64,000 nucleotides of DNA from Pontibacillus yanchengensis. Its GTDB lineage: Bacteria > Bacillota > Bacilli > Bacillales > BH030062. Positions within the stretch are counted from its first letter, which is position 1, and each line of letters opens with the position of its first letter. Where the stretch lies: NCBI RefSeq assembly GCF_009856295.1, contig NZ_WMEU01000002.1, positions 124,001 to 188,000 of the forward strand, read 5' to 3'. The notes below the pieces were generated by a model. It was not told where the DNA came from, ran no database searches, and worked only from the letters and a program-made list of their open reading frames with translations. The translations under genes and the position numbers were made by a program. Shown piece by piece: positions 45,660 through 55,244 of the stretch.

Positions 45660-46106
45660 ATGAAAAAGATCTCTTATATTGAAAAACCAGAGGAATGGGA
45701 GAAGGACTTTATGTTTCATGTTCCGATTAAAGTACGATTTTCAGAAACGGATATGTTTGGTCATATGAACAATACTGCTCCGTTTATATATTTTGAGGAA
45801 GCTAGAATTGAATTTATGAAATCTATTGGAATCTTTGACATTGCAAGCTCAGAAATGGAGAGTATTCCGGTTGTAGCAGATTTACAATGTGATTTTCATC
45901 AACAAATTTACTTTGATGATCAACTTACATTGTACGTGAAGGTAAACCATATAGGTACAACTTCATATGATCTTCACTATATGGCTCTTAATCGAAGTCA
46001 ACAACCATGTTTAACTGGTAGAGGAAGAATTGTTCAAATCAACCAAGATACAGGGAAACCTGTCGAAATTCCCCAGGAAATAAAGGGGCTACTTGTTACA
46101 AAATAA
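45660..46106 (+). CDS. ysmA: Acyl-CoA thioesterase of the 4HBT hot-dog family (YsmA-like)
   Basis: The 148-residue protein is a single hot-dog fold thioesterase. The motif RFSETDMFGHMNNTAPFIYFEEARIEFM (about 23-50) contains the Asp of the 4HBT active site. It probably hydrolyses acyl-CoA thioesters; the substrate is unknown. ATG 45660 follows AAGGAGG. B. subtilis ysmA also lies between sdhB and gerE; here a sensor kinase pair is inserted after it. A terminator follows. Confidence 0.9.
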   Translation: MKKISYIEKPEEWEKDFMFHVPIKVRFSETDMFGHMNNTAPFIYFEEARIEFMKSIGIFDIASSEMESIPVVADLQCDFHQQIYFDDQLTLYVKVNHIGTTSYDLHYMALNRSQQPCLTGRGRIVQINQDTGKPVEIPQEIKGLLVTK

Positions 46107-46122
46107 TCGATTAGGATATGAT

Positions 46123-46152
46123 AAGGTCAGGACAAATTTCCTGGCTTTTTTC
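46123..46152 (+). terminator. Terminator after ysmA
   Basis: AAGGTCAGGA and TTCCTGGCTT arms followed by a T-run. Confidence 0.85.
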
Positions 46153-46212
46153 GTTGTCTAAGAAATTATAAAATGTCGGCTTGTGCATAACTAAATAAGT
46201 TATAGAGGCCAC

Positions 46213-46416
46213 GTCCAGCAAGCGCCCAGCGACCAAAATTCCTGCACCTCCTTACGATAAGTCAACATCGAATGCTTGCGCTCTTCGTGTTTCCTGTATC
46301 TCATACGAGATAGAGGAAGTTCGATTAAAATCGTTGCCAGGCAGCAACATCGAACCAACCCACGTCCTGTGGGCATCAGTTTGTACGTCGCTAACTGGGC
46401 GCCCTGAGCTTTTGTT
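46213..46416 (+). repeat. Family B intergenic repeat, copy B5
   Basis: It begins GTCCAGCAAGCGCCCAGCGAC and ends GTCGCTAACTGGGCGCCCTG, then GAGCTTTTGTT; the ends pair as GCGCCCAGCGAC with GTCGCT...TGGGCGC. It is full length (204 bp) and lies 37 bases upstream of the sensor kinase gene. The 40 bases before it (from about 46170) are shared with copy B1. Confidence 0.8.
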
Positions 46417-46453
46417 CTTCTTTTAATTATGTAAGGAAAGAGGTAATTTTATT

Positions 46454-48811
46454 ATGAAGAAAACAAACACATTCATTCAAAAGAATAAGATATATTTCAT
46501 TCCCATTATATTCTTGCTTCTTTCTATTTATCTTATTACTGTTATATTAAAGTATCCTTATATCGGTGTTACTGTAGATGAGAATCCTAATAACCAATGG
46601 GTTGTTTCAGATATAGCTCCTCATAGTTGGGCAGATAAAAATAATATTAAAGAGGGAACCGTGGTGGAATTAATAGATGGGGTGAATCCCGGAGAATATT
46701 CGACTGTCCAATTGTTTGAAACGGTTGAAAAGGCATCCACTATTACGATGCATCTTAACGAATCAACAACCTTCACTCAAATTGAGGAAGAGGTTAGTTT
46801 AGATCAGTGGCTCTTCTATATTATATTTCCATCTGTATTTATGGTGATAATGTTACTTCTCTCTGTATTCATTCTTATACATAAAAAACATAGTCAGGCA
46901 GGACAAAAACTAATCTTATTCTTTCTTGCTTTAGGTCTTGCTTATCTAGCAGGAAGCGGGACCGCTAGAGGGGAATATATCTCTTCCTTAATAAATACAT
47001 TTATGTTCCTTTCTACCCCGGCACTATTATTGCAATTCATTGATCATTATTTTAAAGAGTTAAATAAAACGTGGTTTTCTAGTCGTATTTATCAGTTTAT
47101 GATAGTGATGGTTATCGTCATAACTGTGATTGAAGCCATATTCTTTTTTATCCACGTTTATCCTAATTGGTATGCTAGCTTTATCTCTGTTACGTTTGTT
47201 TTATTTGCACTCTTGGCATTTAGCGTGATTTTTAAAGGGTTTTTTATCTATAAAGAGTCAGAATACGCTCCAATCTTACAGTACTTGATTTTTGGACTAG
47301 TTTCATCGTTTGTCCCATTTACGTTTTTCTCACTTATACCTCAATATTTATTTGGAGTCACGCTTTTATCAGCTGAAATAGCCCTGCTATTCTTATTAAC
47401 GCTTCCTCTAACATTCATTTATCTTATTAGTGCACAACGCCTATTTGATATTGATTTTGTTATAGGAAGAGTGCGTTATTATGCATACGTATCCATTATT
47501 CCTACAGTATTGTTGTTATTAATAATTATGATTGTTGTAGATTATGACTGGCATATTAAGCATGTATTTCAGCTATTCTTTAGCATTATAAATGTACTTA
47601 TTGTGTTCTTGTATATAAAAGAAATATTTGATTTTCGAATCCAAAGAAATCTATTCGCTGAAAAAAACAACTACCACCAAAGTTTGCAACGATTTGTTCA
47701 GGAAATGAAGAAGGAAACAAATGCTATTGATTTATTTAAACGATTGAAACGTGAGTTAATAGATGTGATTGGGGTCGAGAATATATTTATATATTCTAAA
47801 AATACAATTTCTAATTATTATTGTGTGTATTATCCTATTGATGGAGATTTAATGGCAGAATGTGAGCAAAGGGTAAGGGAAACAAATGCTGAAGCGGGCA
47901 CACTAGTAAATCTGAAAGTGCATGAGGGGTATGTATTAATTATAGGACATACCATTAGCAAGATAACCTATTTATATTGTTCAGAGAAACCAAATAAAAC
48001 AGTATTGAACATTGATGAAAAGGCTTATTTACAAACCATGGCCTATAACACTCATATTGCGTTAGAGAATCTTTTACTAATTGAGGATTTGTTTCAAGAG
48101 CTTCAACATATGAAGAATGACGACCAGCAGAAATATCCTTCATGGCTTTCGAGGCTATTGTTTTCCTTATCAGATAATCAAAGGAAGCAAATAGCAGTTG
48201 ACTTACACGACTCTGTTTTACAGGAACAACTGTATATATATAGACAAATGGATGACTTTATTAATCGGTATCATGATCAATTGCTTCCTGAGGTGTTGGA
48301 TAAGTTAATCTTATTTAAGGAGCAAATGTTAGATAACATCCATTTGATTCGAGAGACTTGTAACGAACTTAGGCCACCTTTTTTAGAAGAGTTAGGTCTT
48401 GTGGCATCGTTAGGTAATTTAATCAATCAGTATCAACTCAGATCTAACTTTACGGTCCAATTTGATAGTAGTAAGTTTCAAGCAGAACTAGACAATGAAT
48501 ATATTTTAGGTATCTACCGTATCGTTCAAGAGCTATTAACAAATGCAATGAAACATTCTAAAGCAGATAAAGTCCTGTTAATTTTGAAGAATAACGAAGA
48601 AAATGTAGAACTCCAATATATGGATAATGGAGTCGGGATGGATATGGATAATAAAGTTGAAACATTCTCCCATATGGGACTTTCTGGAATTGAACAGAGA
48701 GTAAATGGTCTTAATGGTCAATTCCAGGTAGAAACCAAGCCTAATGAGGGTTTTAGGTTAACAATCATTTTCTATAAAGCGACTATGAATGATGGAAGGG
48801 GATCTATATGA
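46454..48811 (+). CDS. ComP-like membrane sensor histidine kinase
   Basis: The 785-residue protein has an N-terminal membrane helix (about 13-30), an extracytoplasmic PDZ-like region (about 35-115, YPYIGVTVDENPNNQWVVSDIAPHSWADKNNIKEG), then a block of about seven membrane segments (115-395), and a cytoplasmic kinase of the HisKA_3 type. The phosphorylated histidine is His585 in VDLHDSVLQEQL; the ATPase has ELLTNAMKHSKA and MGLSGIEQRVNGLNGQF. The layout is that of ComP, the quorum sensor of B. subtilis competence. Its stop overlaps the regulator start by four bases (ATGA). No comQ or comX lies upstream, so the ligand is unknown. Confidence 0.9.
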   Translation: MKKTNTFIQKNKIYFIPIIFLLLSIYLITVILKYPYIGVTVDENPNNQWVVSDIAPHSWADKNNIKEGTVVELIDGVNPGEYSTVQLFETVEKASTITMHLNESTTFTQIEEEVSLDQWLFYIIFPSVFMVIMLLLSVFILIHKKHSQAGQKLILFFLALGLAYLAGSGTARGEYISSLINTFMFLSTPALLLQFIDHYFKELNKTWFSSRIYQFMIVMVIVITVIEAIFFFIHVYPNWYASFISVTFVLFALLAFSVIFKGFFIYKESEYAPILQYLIFGLVSSFVPFTFFSLIPQYLFGVTLLSAEIALLFLLTLPLTFIYLISAQRLFDIDFVIGRVRYYAYVSIIPTVLLLLIIMIVVDYDWHIKHVFQLFFSIINVLIVFLYIKEIFDFRIQRNLFAEKNNYHQSLQRFVQEMKKETNAIDLFKRLKRELIDVIGVENIFIYSKNTISNYYCVYYPIDGDLMAECEQRVRETNAEAGTLVNLKVHEGYVLIIGHTISKITYLYCSEKPNKTVLNIDEKAYLQTMAYNTHIALENLLLIEDLFQELQHMKNDDQQKYPSWLSRLLFSLSDNQRKQIAVDLHDSVLQEQLYIYRQMDDFINRYHDQLLPEVLDKLILFKEQMLDNIHLIRETCNELRPPFLEELGLVASLGNLINQYQLRSNFTVQFDSSKFQAELDNEYILGIYRIVQELLTNAMKHSKADKVLLILKNNEENVELQYMDNGVGMDMDNKVETFSHMGLSGIEQRVNGLNGQFQVETKPNEGFRLTIIFYKATMNDGRGSI

Positions 48812-49464
48812 TTCGAATCTTAATAGTAGATGATCACCCTGCTGTTGGTACAGGGACCAAGACTTTGCTAGAACAAGAAGATGATATGGAAGTAGACGTC
48901 ATATCTGATAGTTTACAAACTGAAAACCAATTAAACGAAAAAACATATGATGTATTGTTATTAGATTTATATATGCCAGGATTAAATGGTATTGAATTGT
49001 CCAAGCAAATCAAAACAGCATATCCAGATATGAAGGTTTTGATTTATACAGGTTTTGACTTAAGTACACATTTTAATCTACTGGTCGAATCCAATATCTC
49101 TGGTTTTGTTAGTAAAACTGCCTCAAAGGAACAGCTCGTCACAGCGATACACTGTGCTTTAAGAGAAGAAGTGGTGGTTCCATTACACTTGTTTAAACAA
49201 TTGCGTCGTGCGGAAGCAAAAGTGAATGATACCAATTCAGAAGGAGATGAGAAAGTTCTTGCAATTTCTCTTAACGAGAAGGAGCATAATATTTTAAATG
49301 AGGTATCAAAAGGGTACACCAATAAGCATATAGCTCAAAACCTTCATATGTCTCAGCGAAGTGTAGAATATACATTAACCGGTATTTTTAACAAACTGGA
49401 AGTCCGTTCAAGAACGGAAGCTTTAATGAAAGCCAAGGAGCTTGGATTGATTTCAGAAATATAA
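48808..49464 (+). CDS. ComA-like LuxR-type response regulator
   Basis: This 218-residue regulator has a receiver domain with the acidic pocket VDDHP and phosphorylation site Asp53 in LLLDLYMPG, a conserved Thr in LIYTGF and a Lys in VSKTASK; then a LuxR/NarL helix-turn-helix (about 150-215). The ends resemble ComA clearly: DDHPAV.GTKT.LE near the start, and KGYTNKHIAQNLHMSQRSVEYTLT-like sequence at the end. It overlaps the sensor kinase gene by four bases, so they form a pair. In B. subtilis the pair is located elsewhere with comQX; here it lies next to gerE. Ortholog or paralog of ComA cannot be decided here. Confidence 0.9.
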   Translation: MIRILIVDDHPAVGTGTKTLLEQEDDMEVDVISDSLQTENQLNEKTYDVLLLDLYMPGLNGIELSKQIKTAYPDMKVLIYTGFDLSTHFNLLVESNISGFVSKTASKEQLVTAIHCALREEVVVPLHLFKQLRRAEAKVNDTNSEGDEKVLAISLNEKEHNILNEVSKGYTNKHIAQNLHMSQRSVEYTLTGIFNKLEVRSRTEALMKAKELGLISEI

Positions 49465-49485
49465 AATTTGGATACCTTTATTTGG

Positions 49486-49514
49486 AACGGCTGCGCTTAC
49501 ACCTTCATAAGATA
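49486..49514 (+). promoter_or_regulatory. Sigma-K type promoter of gerE
   Basis: AACG (49486-49489), 16 bases, then CATAAGATA (49506-49514) fits the sigma-K pattern mACm-N16-CATAnnnTA. gerE of B. subtilis is transcribed by sigma-K in the mother cell. The start would be about 50 bases before the TTG of gerE. Confidence 0.7.
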
Positions 49515-49574
49515 TAAAGACTAAATAACTACCCTCGTTCATGCAGCTCTATGTCAGCAAGGAGGGGTTAATGC

Positions 49575-49799
49575 TTGAAGGAGAAAGACTATAAGCCGAA
49601 GCAACTACTGACGAAACGGGAAAAAGAAGTCTTTGAATTGCTAGTGCAAGACAAGACAACGAAAGATATTGCCCAGGAACTTTTTATTTCAGAAAAGACT
49701 GTGCGAAATCATATTTCAAACGCTATGCAAAAGCTGGGCGTTAAGGGGCGTTCTCAGGCTGTTGTTGAGCTCCTTCGCATGGGGGAACTCAAGCTATAG
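49575..49799 (+). CDS. gerE: Spore maturation transcription factor GerE
   Basis: GerE is the last mother-cell regulator of sporulation; it activates or represses sigma-K-dependent coat genes. The 74-residue protein consists of one LuxR-type DNA-binding domain (LTKREKEVFELLVQDKTTKDIAQELFISEKTVRNHISNAMQKLGVKGRSQAVVELL) and has exactly the length of B. subtilis GerE. TTG 49575 follows AAGGAGGGG by 7 bases. It is preceded by a sigma-K-like promoter and followed by a terminator. Confidence 0.98.
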   Translation: MKEKDYKPKQLLTKREKEVFELLVQDKTTKDIAQELFISEKTVRNHISNAMQKLGVKGRSQAVVELLRMGELKL

Positions 49800-49805
49800 T
49801 GGAGG

Positions 49806-49834
49806 GCCGACTTTCTACGGGAAGTCGGTTTTTA
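49806..49834 (+). terminator. Terminator after gerE
   Basis: CCGACTT and AAGTCGG arms followed by TTTTTAT, 7 bases after the gerE stop codon. Confidence 0.88.
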
Positions 49835-49863
49835 TTTCAATTTCAGAAAGTTTAAACCTTCTG

Positions 49864-50034
49864 ATGGAACAAATGATTACTGCAATTAAAATTATATACG
49901 TAATGGGTATATCACTAGTCATGATTGAGCTTTTCTTAACCACCTTAAGAAAGTGTGAGCGTTTACTCGATAAAGATTACCGACTTAAACAACAGTATGT
50001 TCTTGCAATTTTCAGTAAAAACCGTAACAATTAA
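49864..50034 (+). CDS. Possible 56-residue membrane protein
   Basis: An ATG at 49864 opens a frame with one plausible membrane helix (IIYVMGISLVMIELFLTTL) and a basic tail (RKCERLLDKDYRLKQQYVLAIFSKNRNN). No ribosome site is visible before it, which keeps confidence low. It lies between the gerE terminator and ysmB. I do not recognise it. Confidence 0.35.
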   Translation: MEQMITAIKIIYVMGISLVMIELFLTTLRKCERLLDKDYRLKQQYVLAIFSKNRNN

Positions 50035-50067
50035 TTTATTGAGTGATTTTTTGAGGAGGAAAGCCTT

Positions 50068-50547
50068 TTGAATCAGAGTACAGTCACAGAAGATAAAATT
50101 GCCGATATAGAAAAAAAATTACGGCATATATCAGGAATTATTAAGCAAAAAGGAAGGGAAATCTTAAATCACTATCCTATAACACCTCCACAATTTGTAG
50201 CATTACAATGGTTACTGGAATCAGGTGATATGACAATAGGAGAGTTATCGAATCAAATACATCTTGCGTGTAGCACTACTACTGATTTAGTGGATCGCAT
50301 GGAGAAGAATGGGCTAGTAGAGCGTGTACGAGACCCAAATGATCGCCGTGTGGTTCGAATTCACCTTCTGGAGAAAGGTGAATCGATTATTCATGAGGTG
50401 ATTGAAAAACGACAGGCGTATTTAGAACATGTGCTACGAAGTTTTTCAGGTGACCAAATCGATTTATTTCGTGGTCTATTAAACTCTATGCATGATGAAA
50501 TGACAGTGATTCAGCAAGAAAATCAGGCGAACAACGAGAATTCATAA
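50068..50547 (+). CDS. ysmB: MarR family transcriptional regulator (YsmB-like)
   Basis: The 159-residue protein has the MarR winged helix: ITPPQFVALQWLLESGDMTIGELSNQIHLACSTTTDLVDRMEKNGLVERVRDPNDRRVVRIHLLEKGE (about 34-110), flanked by dimerisation helices. The wing DPNDRRVVRI is canonical. TTG 50068 follows GAGGAGG by 7-8 bases. Gene order gerE-ysmB-racE is that of B. subtilis; it lies 13 bases before racE and is likely co-transcribed. The target genes are unknown. Confidence 0.93.
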   Translation: MNQSTVTEDKIADIEKKLRHISGIIKQKGREILNHYPITPPQFVALQWLLESGDMTIGELSNQIHLACSTTTDLVDRMEKNGLVERVRDPNDRRVVRIHLLEKGESIIHEVIEKRQAYLEHVLRSFSGDQIDLFRGLLNSMHDEMTVIQQENQANNENS

Positions 50548-50560
50548 AAAGAGGCGATAG

Positions 50561-51361
50561 ATGTTGGACCGACCTATAGGAGTTATTGATTCAGGAGTAG
50601 GCGGAATGACCGTAGCTAAAGAGTTAATGAGACAACTTCCTAACGAAGAGTTAATTTATTTAGGGGATACTTTACGATGCCCCTATGGTCCTAGGCCAAA
50701 GGATGAAGTTGTAAAATATACATGGCAAATGGTTCGTTTTCTACTTGATAGAGATATCAAAATGCTAGTCATTGCATGTAATACAGCTACAGCGTTCACA
50801 TTGGAAGAGTTAAAGAATGAGTTGGATATTCCTGTGATTGGGGTTATTCAACCAGGAGCAAGAGCTGCTATTAAAACCTCTGAGAACCTACATATTGGTG
50901 TAATAGGTACGGAGGGGACAATTGATAGTAAAGCTTATACGAATGCGCTTAAGCATATAAATCCGAATATTTTTGTGAATGATTTAGCATGCCCATCCTT
51001 TGTGCCAATGGTAGAACAGGGAATCTTTACAGGGCCAAGGGCGAAGCATGTGGTTTCAGAAACTTTAGAACCGATGAAGCAAGCGAATCATATTGATACA
51101 TTAATATTAGGATGTACACACTATCCGCTTTTGCAGGATACGATTCAAGAGGTAATGGGAGAAGAAATCACCATTATTTGTTCTGGCGATGAAACAGCTA
51201 GAGAAGTAAGTGTTATCTTAGATTACTATCAAACTCTTTACTATGGTGACCGCATTCCTCAGCATCAATTTTATGCAACAGGTGACCGAGAACTTTTTGA
51301 AAAAATAGCAAATGAATGGTTTGAAGAACCAATAGGATTCATCGAAGTAATTGAACTATAA
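50561..51361 (+). CDS. racE: Glutamate racemase
   Basis: RacE converts L-glutamate to D-glutamate for peptidoglycan (and for poly-gamma-glutamate in some species). The 266-residue protein has IGVIDSGVGGMTVAKELMRQLP at the start, the first catalytic cysteine in VIACNTATAF (about 71-80) and the second in LILGCTHYPLL (about 181-191). AGAGG precedes the ATG. It follows ysmB closely and is terminated by a hairpin. Confidence 0.96.
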   Translation: MLDRPIGVIDSGVGGMTVAKELMRQLPNEELIYLGDTLRCPYGPRPKDEVVKYTWQMVRFLLDRDIKMLVIACNTATAFTLEELKNELDIPVIGVIQPGARAAIKTSENLHIGVIGTEGTIDSKAYTNALKHINPNIFVNDLACPSFVPMVEQGIFTGPRAKHVVSETLEPMKQANHIDTLILGCTHYPLLQDTIQEVMGEEITIICSGDETAREVSVILDYYQTLYYGDRIPQHQFYATGDRELFEKIANEWFEEPIGFIEVIEL

Positions 51362-51368
51362 TTTTACT

Positions 51369-51405
51369 AACAATCTGCTATCTATAAGGTGGCAGATTGT
51401 TTTTG
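51369..51405 (+). terminator. Terminator after racE
   Basis: AACAATCTGC and GCAGATTGTTTTT arms, 8 bases after the stop codon. Confidence 0.88.
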
Positions 51406-51480
51406 GTGGAATGTTATATTAACCATTTTCTTAGCTTCGTACACTGGAATGCCCAATTATGTGTTATTCAAGAATAGAGG

Positions 51481-51965
51481 CATAATCTTGAAGACTTGGA
51501 ATAGAGATAGTTTGGGGGAGTGGGATGTTTCCGTAGATTAAAGGTGGCCGTGGAACAACTGGCATCCTGCCGGCGAGAGTCTCCTTGTTCCACGGCCACC
51601 TCCTGCGATGTTGGGAGAAATGGAAACATTGCGAAGTTAGAGAGGTTGAGGTATTTGAATATCTTCTGACGGTCTACACCCTAGTAAGTTCTAGTATAAC
51701 AATTGGTTCATAACAAAAAATTCTTTGGCAAGAAAGCTAATGAACATTTAGTTAGCTGCTTGTAAAAAATAAAGTTTTATTTGTCCGTAAGATCTACCCA
51801 AAGAGGGATTTTTACTAAAAATAAGGGCTTATATGTTCTTTCGGGAGACATACAACATTTGGCCGCGCGTCTGTGAAGGCTCACCAGCTCGCCCGCAGGA
51901 AAGCGAGTTGCTTCACCGTAACCCCCTTCCACTTTTCAAGTATCGGACCCATCACCTCTTAAATA
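51481..51965. repeat. Family A intergenic element, copy A2
   Basis: This is a shorter copy of the element at 881-1520, in the same orientation, with deletions of about 80 bp in the first palindrome and about 100 bp in the second half. The 17 bp inverted arms at 51542-51558 and 51585-51601 are perfect here (GGTGGCCGTGGAACAA and complement). The left terminal repeat is present with two or three changes, but the right terminal repeat is lost: similarity stops near 51973. It fills the gap between racE and gerM, where related genomes have little sequence. The rest of 51362-52079 shows no gene. Confidence 0.8.
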
Positions 51966-52079
51966 TATTTCGAACGCTAAGTAAAACTATGCATGCTCAT
52001 AAAATTTCGCCTAAGCTGGTCTAATTTTATTTATGGCTCGTATATATGGTAGTACAAACCATCATAGGAGGCGAAAAAC

Positions 52080-53174
52080 ATGCGAAAGCGTGCTATGTTA
52101 TTTATGGGTATGTTTGCAAGTGTCACACTGCTATCGGGGTGTGTTTTTCAAGGGGAACAATCGTTAGAAGATATGGATACTCCACCAGAAGAAGTCAGTG
52201 AGCAGGCAGGAGAGAATGCTGAGCAAAATGTTTCTTCTGATGAAAATGCAGAAAACACGAATCAAGAAAAACAAGAGGTTGTTGTTTCCGAAACAGTTGA
52301 TCGTCAATTATACTTGTTAGATGAGAATGGTATGGTAGTTCCGCAGACCTTACCATTACCTGAAGCAGAGTCTAACGAAGTAGCCCAACAAGTTCTTGAA
52401 TACTTAGTAAAAGGTGGTCCAGTGACAGAGGTGCTTCCTAGTGGATTCCAAGCGGTATTACCTGCTGGAACTGAAGTGAATGGATTGAACTTGAAAGATG
52501 ATGGCACCCTTGTAGTCGATGTGTCTAAAGAATTTACAGGTTATCGTGCTGAGGATGAATTGAAAATTTTGCAGTCATTAACCTACACTCTGACTCAATT
52601 CGATAGTGTGAACAAAATAAAATTACAAATTAATGGCTACGAAACAGATGTGATGCCGGTGAATAGTACACCGATATCTGATGGATATTCAAGAGCAAAT
52701 GGTATAAATATTCATGTTGGCGATGTTGCAGATTTAACTAAAAGTGAATCTGTTACAGTCTATTATCCAGCACAGCATGACGATCAGTATTATTATGTAC
52801 CAGTAACAAAACGAATTGATGCTTCAGAAGATAATATGTATGAAGCCATTGTTCAATCTTTGGTGGAAGGTCCTGATTACCAATTGAACTTGTTGAATGT
52901 GTTTAATCAAGACGTAAAGCTTATGGATAAACCATCCTATGAAGATGGGGTTCTTACATTGACATTTAATGAAAATGTACTTAGTAATTTTGAAGATCAA
53001 TCGATATTATCAACTAAAGTAATGGATTCTTTAGTTCTATCTCTTACTGAACAACCTGGGGTAGAAGCAGTGTCAGTTAAGGTTGAGAATTTTGATCAAG
53101 TATTCTCAGAGGAAGGTTCAGTTATTGCAGAACCTGTTTCCCGACCTCAAATGGTAAACACAAGTAGTTTTTAA
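52080..53174 (+). CDS. gerM: Spore germination/sporulation lipoprotein GerM
   Basis: GerM is an exported lipoprotein needed for normal engulfment and germination in B. subtilis. The 364-residue product has a lipoprotein signal peptide ending in the lipobox LLSGC (Cys21), an acidic linker rich in Glu, Asn and Gln (about 22-75), and two GerMN domains (about 85-205 and 220-340), recognisable by LYLLDENGMVVPQTLPLP and VTVYYPAQHDDQYYYVPVTKRI and by internal similarity (DGTLVVDVSKEFTGY against DGVLTLTFNENVLSNF). AGGAGGCG precedes the ATG. It is followed by rph, as in B. subtilis. Confidence 0.94.
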   Translation: MRKRAMLFMGMFASVTLLSGCVFQGEQSLEDMDTPPEEVSEQAGENAEQNVSSDENAENTNQEKQEVVVSETVDRQLYLLDENGMVVPQTLPLPEAESNEVAQQVLEYLVKGGPVTEVLPSGFQAVLPAGTEVNGLNLKDDGTLVVDVSKEFTGYRAEDELKILQSLTYTLTQFDSVNKIKLQINGYETDVMPVNSTPISDGYSRANGINIHVGDVADLTKSESVTVYYPAQHDDQYYYVPVTKRIDASEDNMYEAIVQSLVEGPDYQLNLLNVFNQDVKLMDKPSYEDGVLTLTFNENVLSNFEDQSILSTKVMDSLVLSLTEQPGVEAVSVKVENFDQVFSEEGSVIAEPVSRPQMVNTSSF

Positions 53175-53206
53175 ATGAATGAAATGGGTTATAATATAAT
53201 GAAGAC

Positions 53207-53240
53207 AAAGAGGCTAAAATTTACTAGCCTCTTTTTTTAT
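53207..53240 (+). terminator. Terminator after gerM
   Basis: AAAGAGGCTA and TAGCCTCTTT arms followed by a long T-run. Confidence 0.92.
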
Positions 53241-53317
53241 TCCTAATCATGTTCTATTTAAACTTTCGCTGTAAAATATGTTACCATGAGCAAGGATAGA
53301 TGAAGGAGGAGCAAGTA

Positions 53318-54076
53318 ATGAGAACGGATGAACGTAAAGAAAATGAACTAAGACCAATACATATGGAAGCAGGTTATGTAAAGCACCCTGAAGGGTCTAT
53401 ACTTATAACCGTTGGTGATACAAAAGTAATTTGTAATGCAAGTATTGAAGATCGTGTCCCTCCTTTTATGAGAGGTCAAGGGAAAGGCTGGGTTACAGCA
53501 GAATATGCAATGCTACCTAGGGCTACTCAACAGCGAAACATTCGTGAATCATCGAAGGGGAAAGTCTCTGGACGTACAATGGAAATCCAACGCTTAATTG
53601 GTCGTGCGTTACGAGCAGTGGTGGACCTTGAGAAATTTGGCGAGCGCACCCTTTGGATTGACTGTGATGTTATCCAAGCAGATGGTGGTACACGTACAGC
53701 ATCTATAACTGGTGCCTATGTGGCTATGGTTTTGGCTTTTGGGAAGTTAGTAGAAAATGGTACGATAAAAGAACTACCAATTAAAGATTATCTCGCAGCT
53801 ACTTCTGTTGGGGTATTATCAAATGGAAGTGAGATATTGGATCTTTGCTATGAAGAAGATTCAGAAGCACAAGTAGATATGAATGTAGTCATGACTGGTA
53901 ATGGAGAATTTGTTGAGTTACAAGGTACAGGAGAAGAAGCTACGTTCTCTTATACACAACTTCAGAAAATGCTTGAATTAGCACAGTCAGGGGTAAAAGA
54001 GTTATTTGATAAGCAAAAAGAAATCATGGGAGAATGGACAGCCCATATAGATCGTAACCGTAATCAATCTTCTTAA
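53318..54076 (+). CDS. rph: Ribonuclease PH
   Basis: RNase PH trims the 3' ends of tRNA precursors with phosphate. The 252-residue protein shows the PDX fold motifs: [27 protein letters not shown] at the start, [44 protein letters not shown] (about 63-107) and [22 protein letters not shown] (about 113-134). ATG 53318 is chosen because GAAGGAGG lies 9 bases upstream. It heads rph-ysnA-ysnB. Confidence 0.97.
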   Translation: MRTDERKENELRPIHMEAGYVKHPEGSILITVGDTKVICNASIEDRVPPFMRGQGKGWVTAEYAMLPRATQQRNIRESSKGKVSGRTMEIQRLIGRALRAVVDLEKFGERTLWIDCDVIQADGGTRTASITGAYVAMVLAFGKLVENGTIKELPIKDYLAATSVGVLSNGSEILDLCYEEDSEAQVDMNVVMTGNGEFVELQGTGEEATFSYTQLQKMLELAQSGVKELFDKQKEIMGEWTAHIDRNRNQSS

Positions 54077-54091
54077 AAAGGATAATGTGTA

Positions 54092-54685
<594 letters not shown>

Positions 54686-54697
54686 GGGGAGATCACC

Positions 54698-55225
54698 GTG
54701 CCAAAAGTATTAATCATTAGTGATAGTCATGGGCTATCAGATGAAGTACAGAAAATCAAAGATCGCCACTCAGATGAAGTGGATAGCATGATCCACTGCG
54801 GCGACTCAGAGTTACCTTTTGATGATGAAGCAATGAATCAGTTTCAAAAGGTGCAAGGAAATTGTGATATGGATGAACGGTATCAAGAAGAATTAGATTT
54901 CACTATAGGTGATTTAACATTTTTTGTGACGCATGGACACCTATTCCGTGTAAAATCCACTCTAATGCCATTGTCTTACCGTGCAGATGAACTTGGAGCT
55001 CAAGTGATTTGCTTTGGTCACTCGCATACTGCTGGAGTGGAAATGGTAGACGGCAAGTTATTTATTAACCCAGGAAGCATTCGCTTACCAAGGGGGATTA
55101 CCGAGAAAACATATGCAACCCTGTACTGGGAGGATCCCTCTGTCGTTACGGTAGAATTCTTTACAGATCAAGGTGTAGTTATACCGGATTTGACCTATAC
55201 TGCAGATTTTCAGGCAGAAGATTAA
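54698..55225 (+). CDS. ysnB: Metallophosphoesterase (YsnB, YfcE-like)
   Basis: The 175-residue protein is a small calcineurin-like phosphoesterase: metal ligands appear in ISDSHG (about 7-12), HCGDSE (about 33-38), QGNCD (about 51-55), THGH (about 75-78) and FGHSHTAGVE (about 104-113). The natural substrate is not known. GTG 54698 follows AGGGGAG. It ends the rph-ysnA-ysnB unit; its stop codon lies in a hairpin. Confidence 0.93.
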   Translation: MPKVLIISDSHGLSDEVQKIKDRHSDEVDSMIHCGDSELPFDDEAMNQFQKVQGNCDMDERYQEELDFTIGDLTFFVTHGHLFRVKSTLMPLSYRADELGAQVICFGHSHTAGVEMVDGKLFINPGSIRLPRGITEKTYATLYWEDPSVVTVEFFTDQGVVIPDLTYTADFQAED

Positions 55226-55240
55226 ATTCTTCTGCCTGAA
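55208..55240 (+). terminator. Hairpin at the end of ysnB
   Basis: TTTCAGGCAGAAG and CTTCTGCCTGAAA form a perfect stem containing the stop codon; there is no T-run, so termination may be incomplete or the element may serve RNA stability. Confidence 0.6.
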
Positions 55241-55244
55241 ACCA

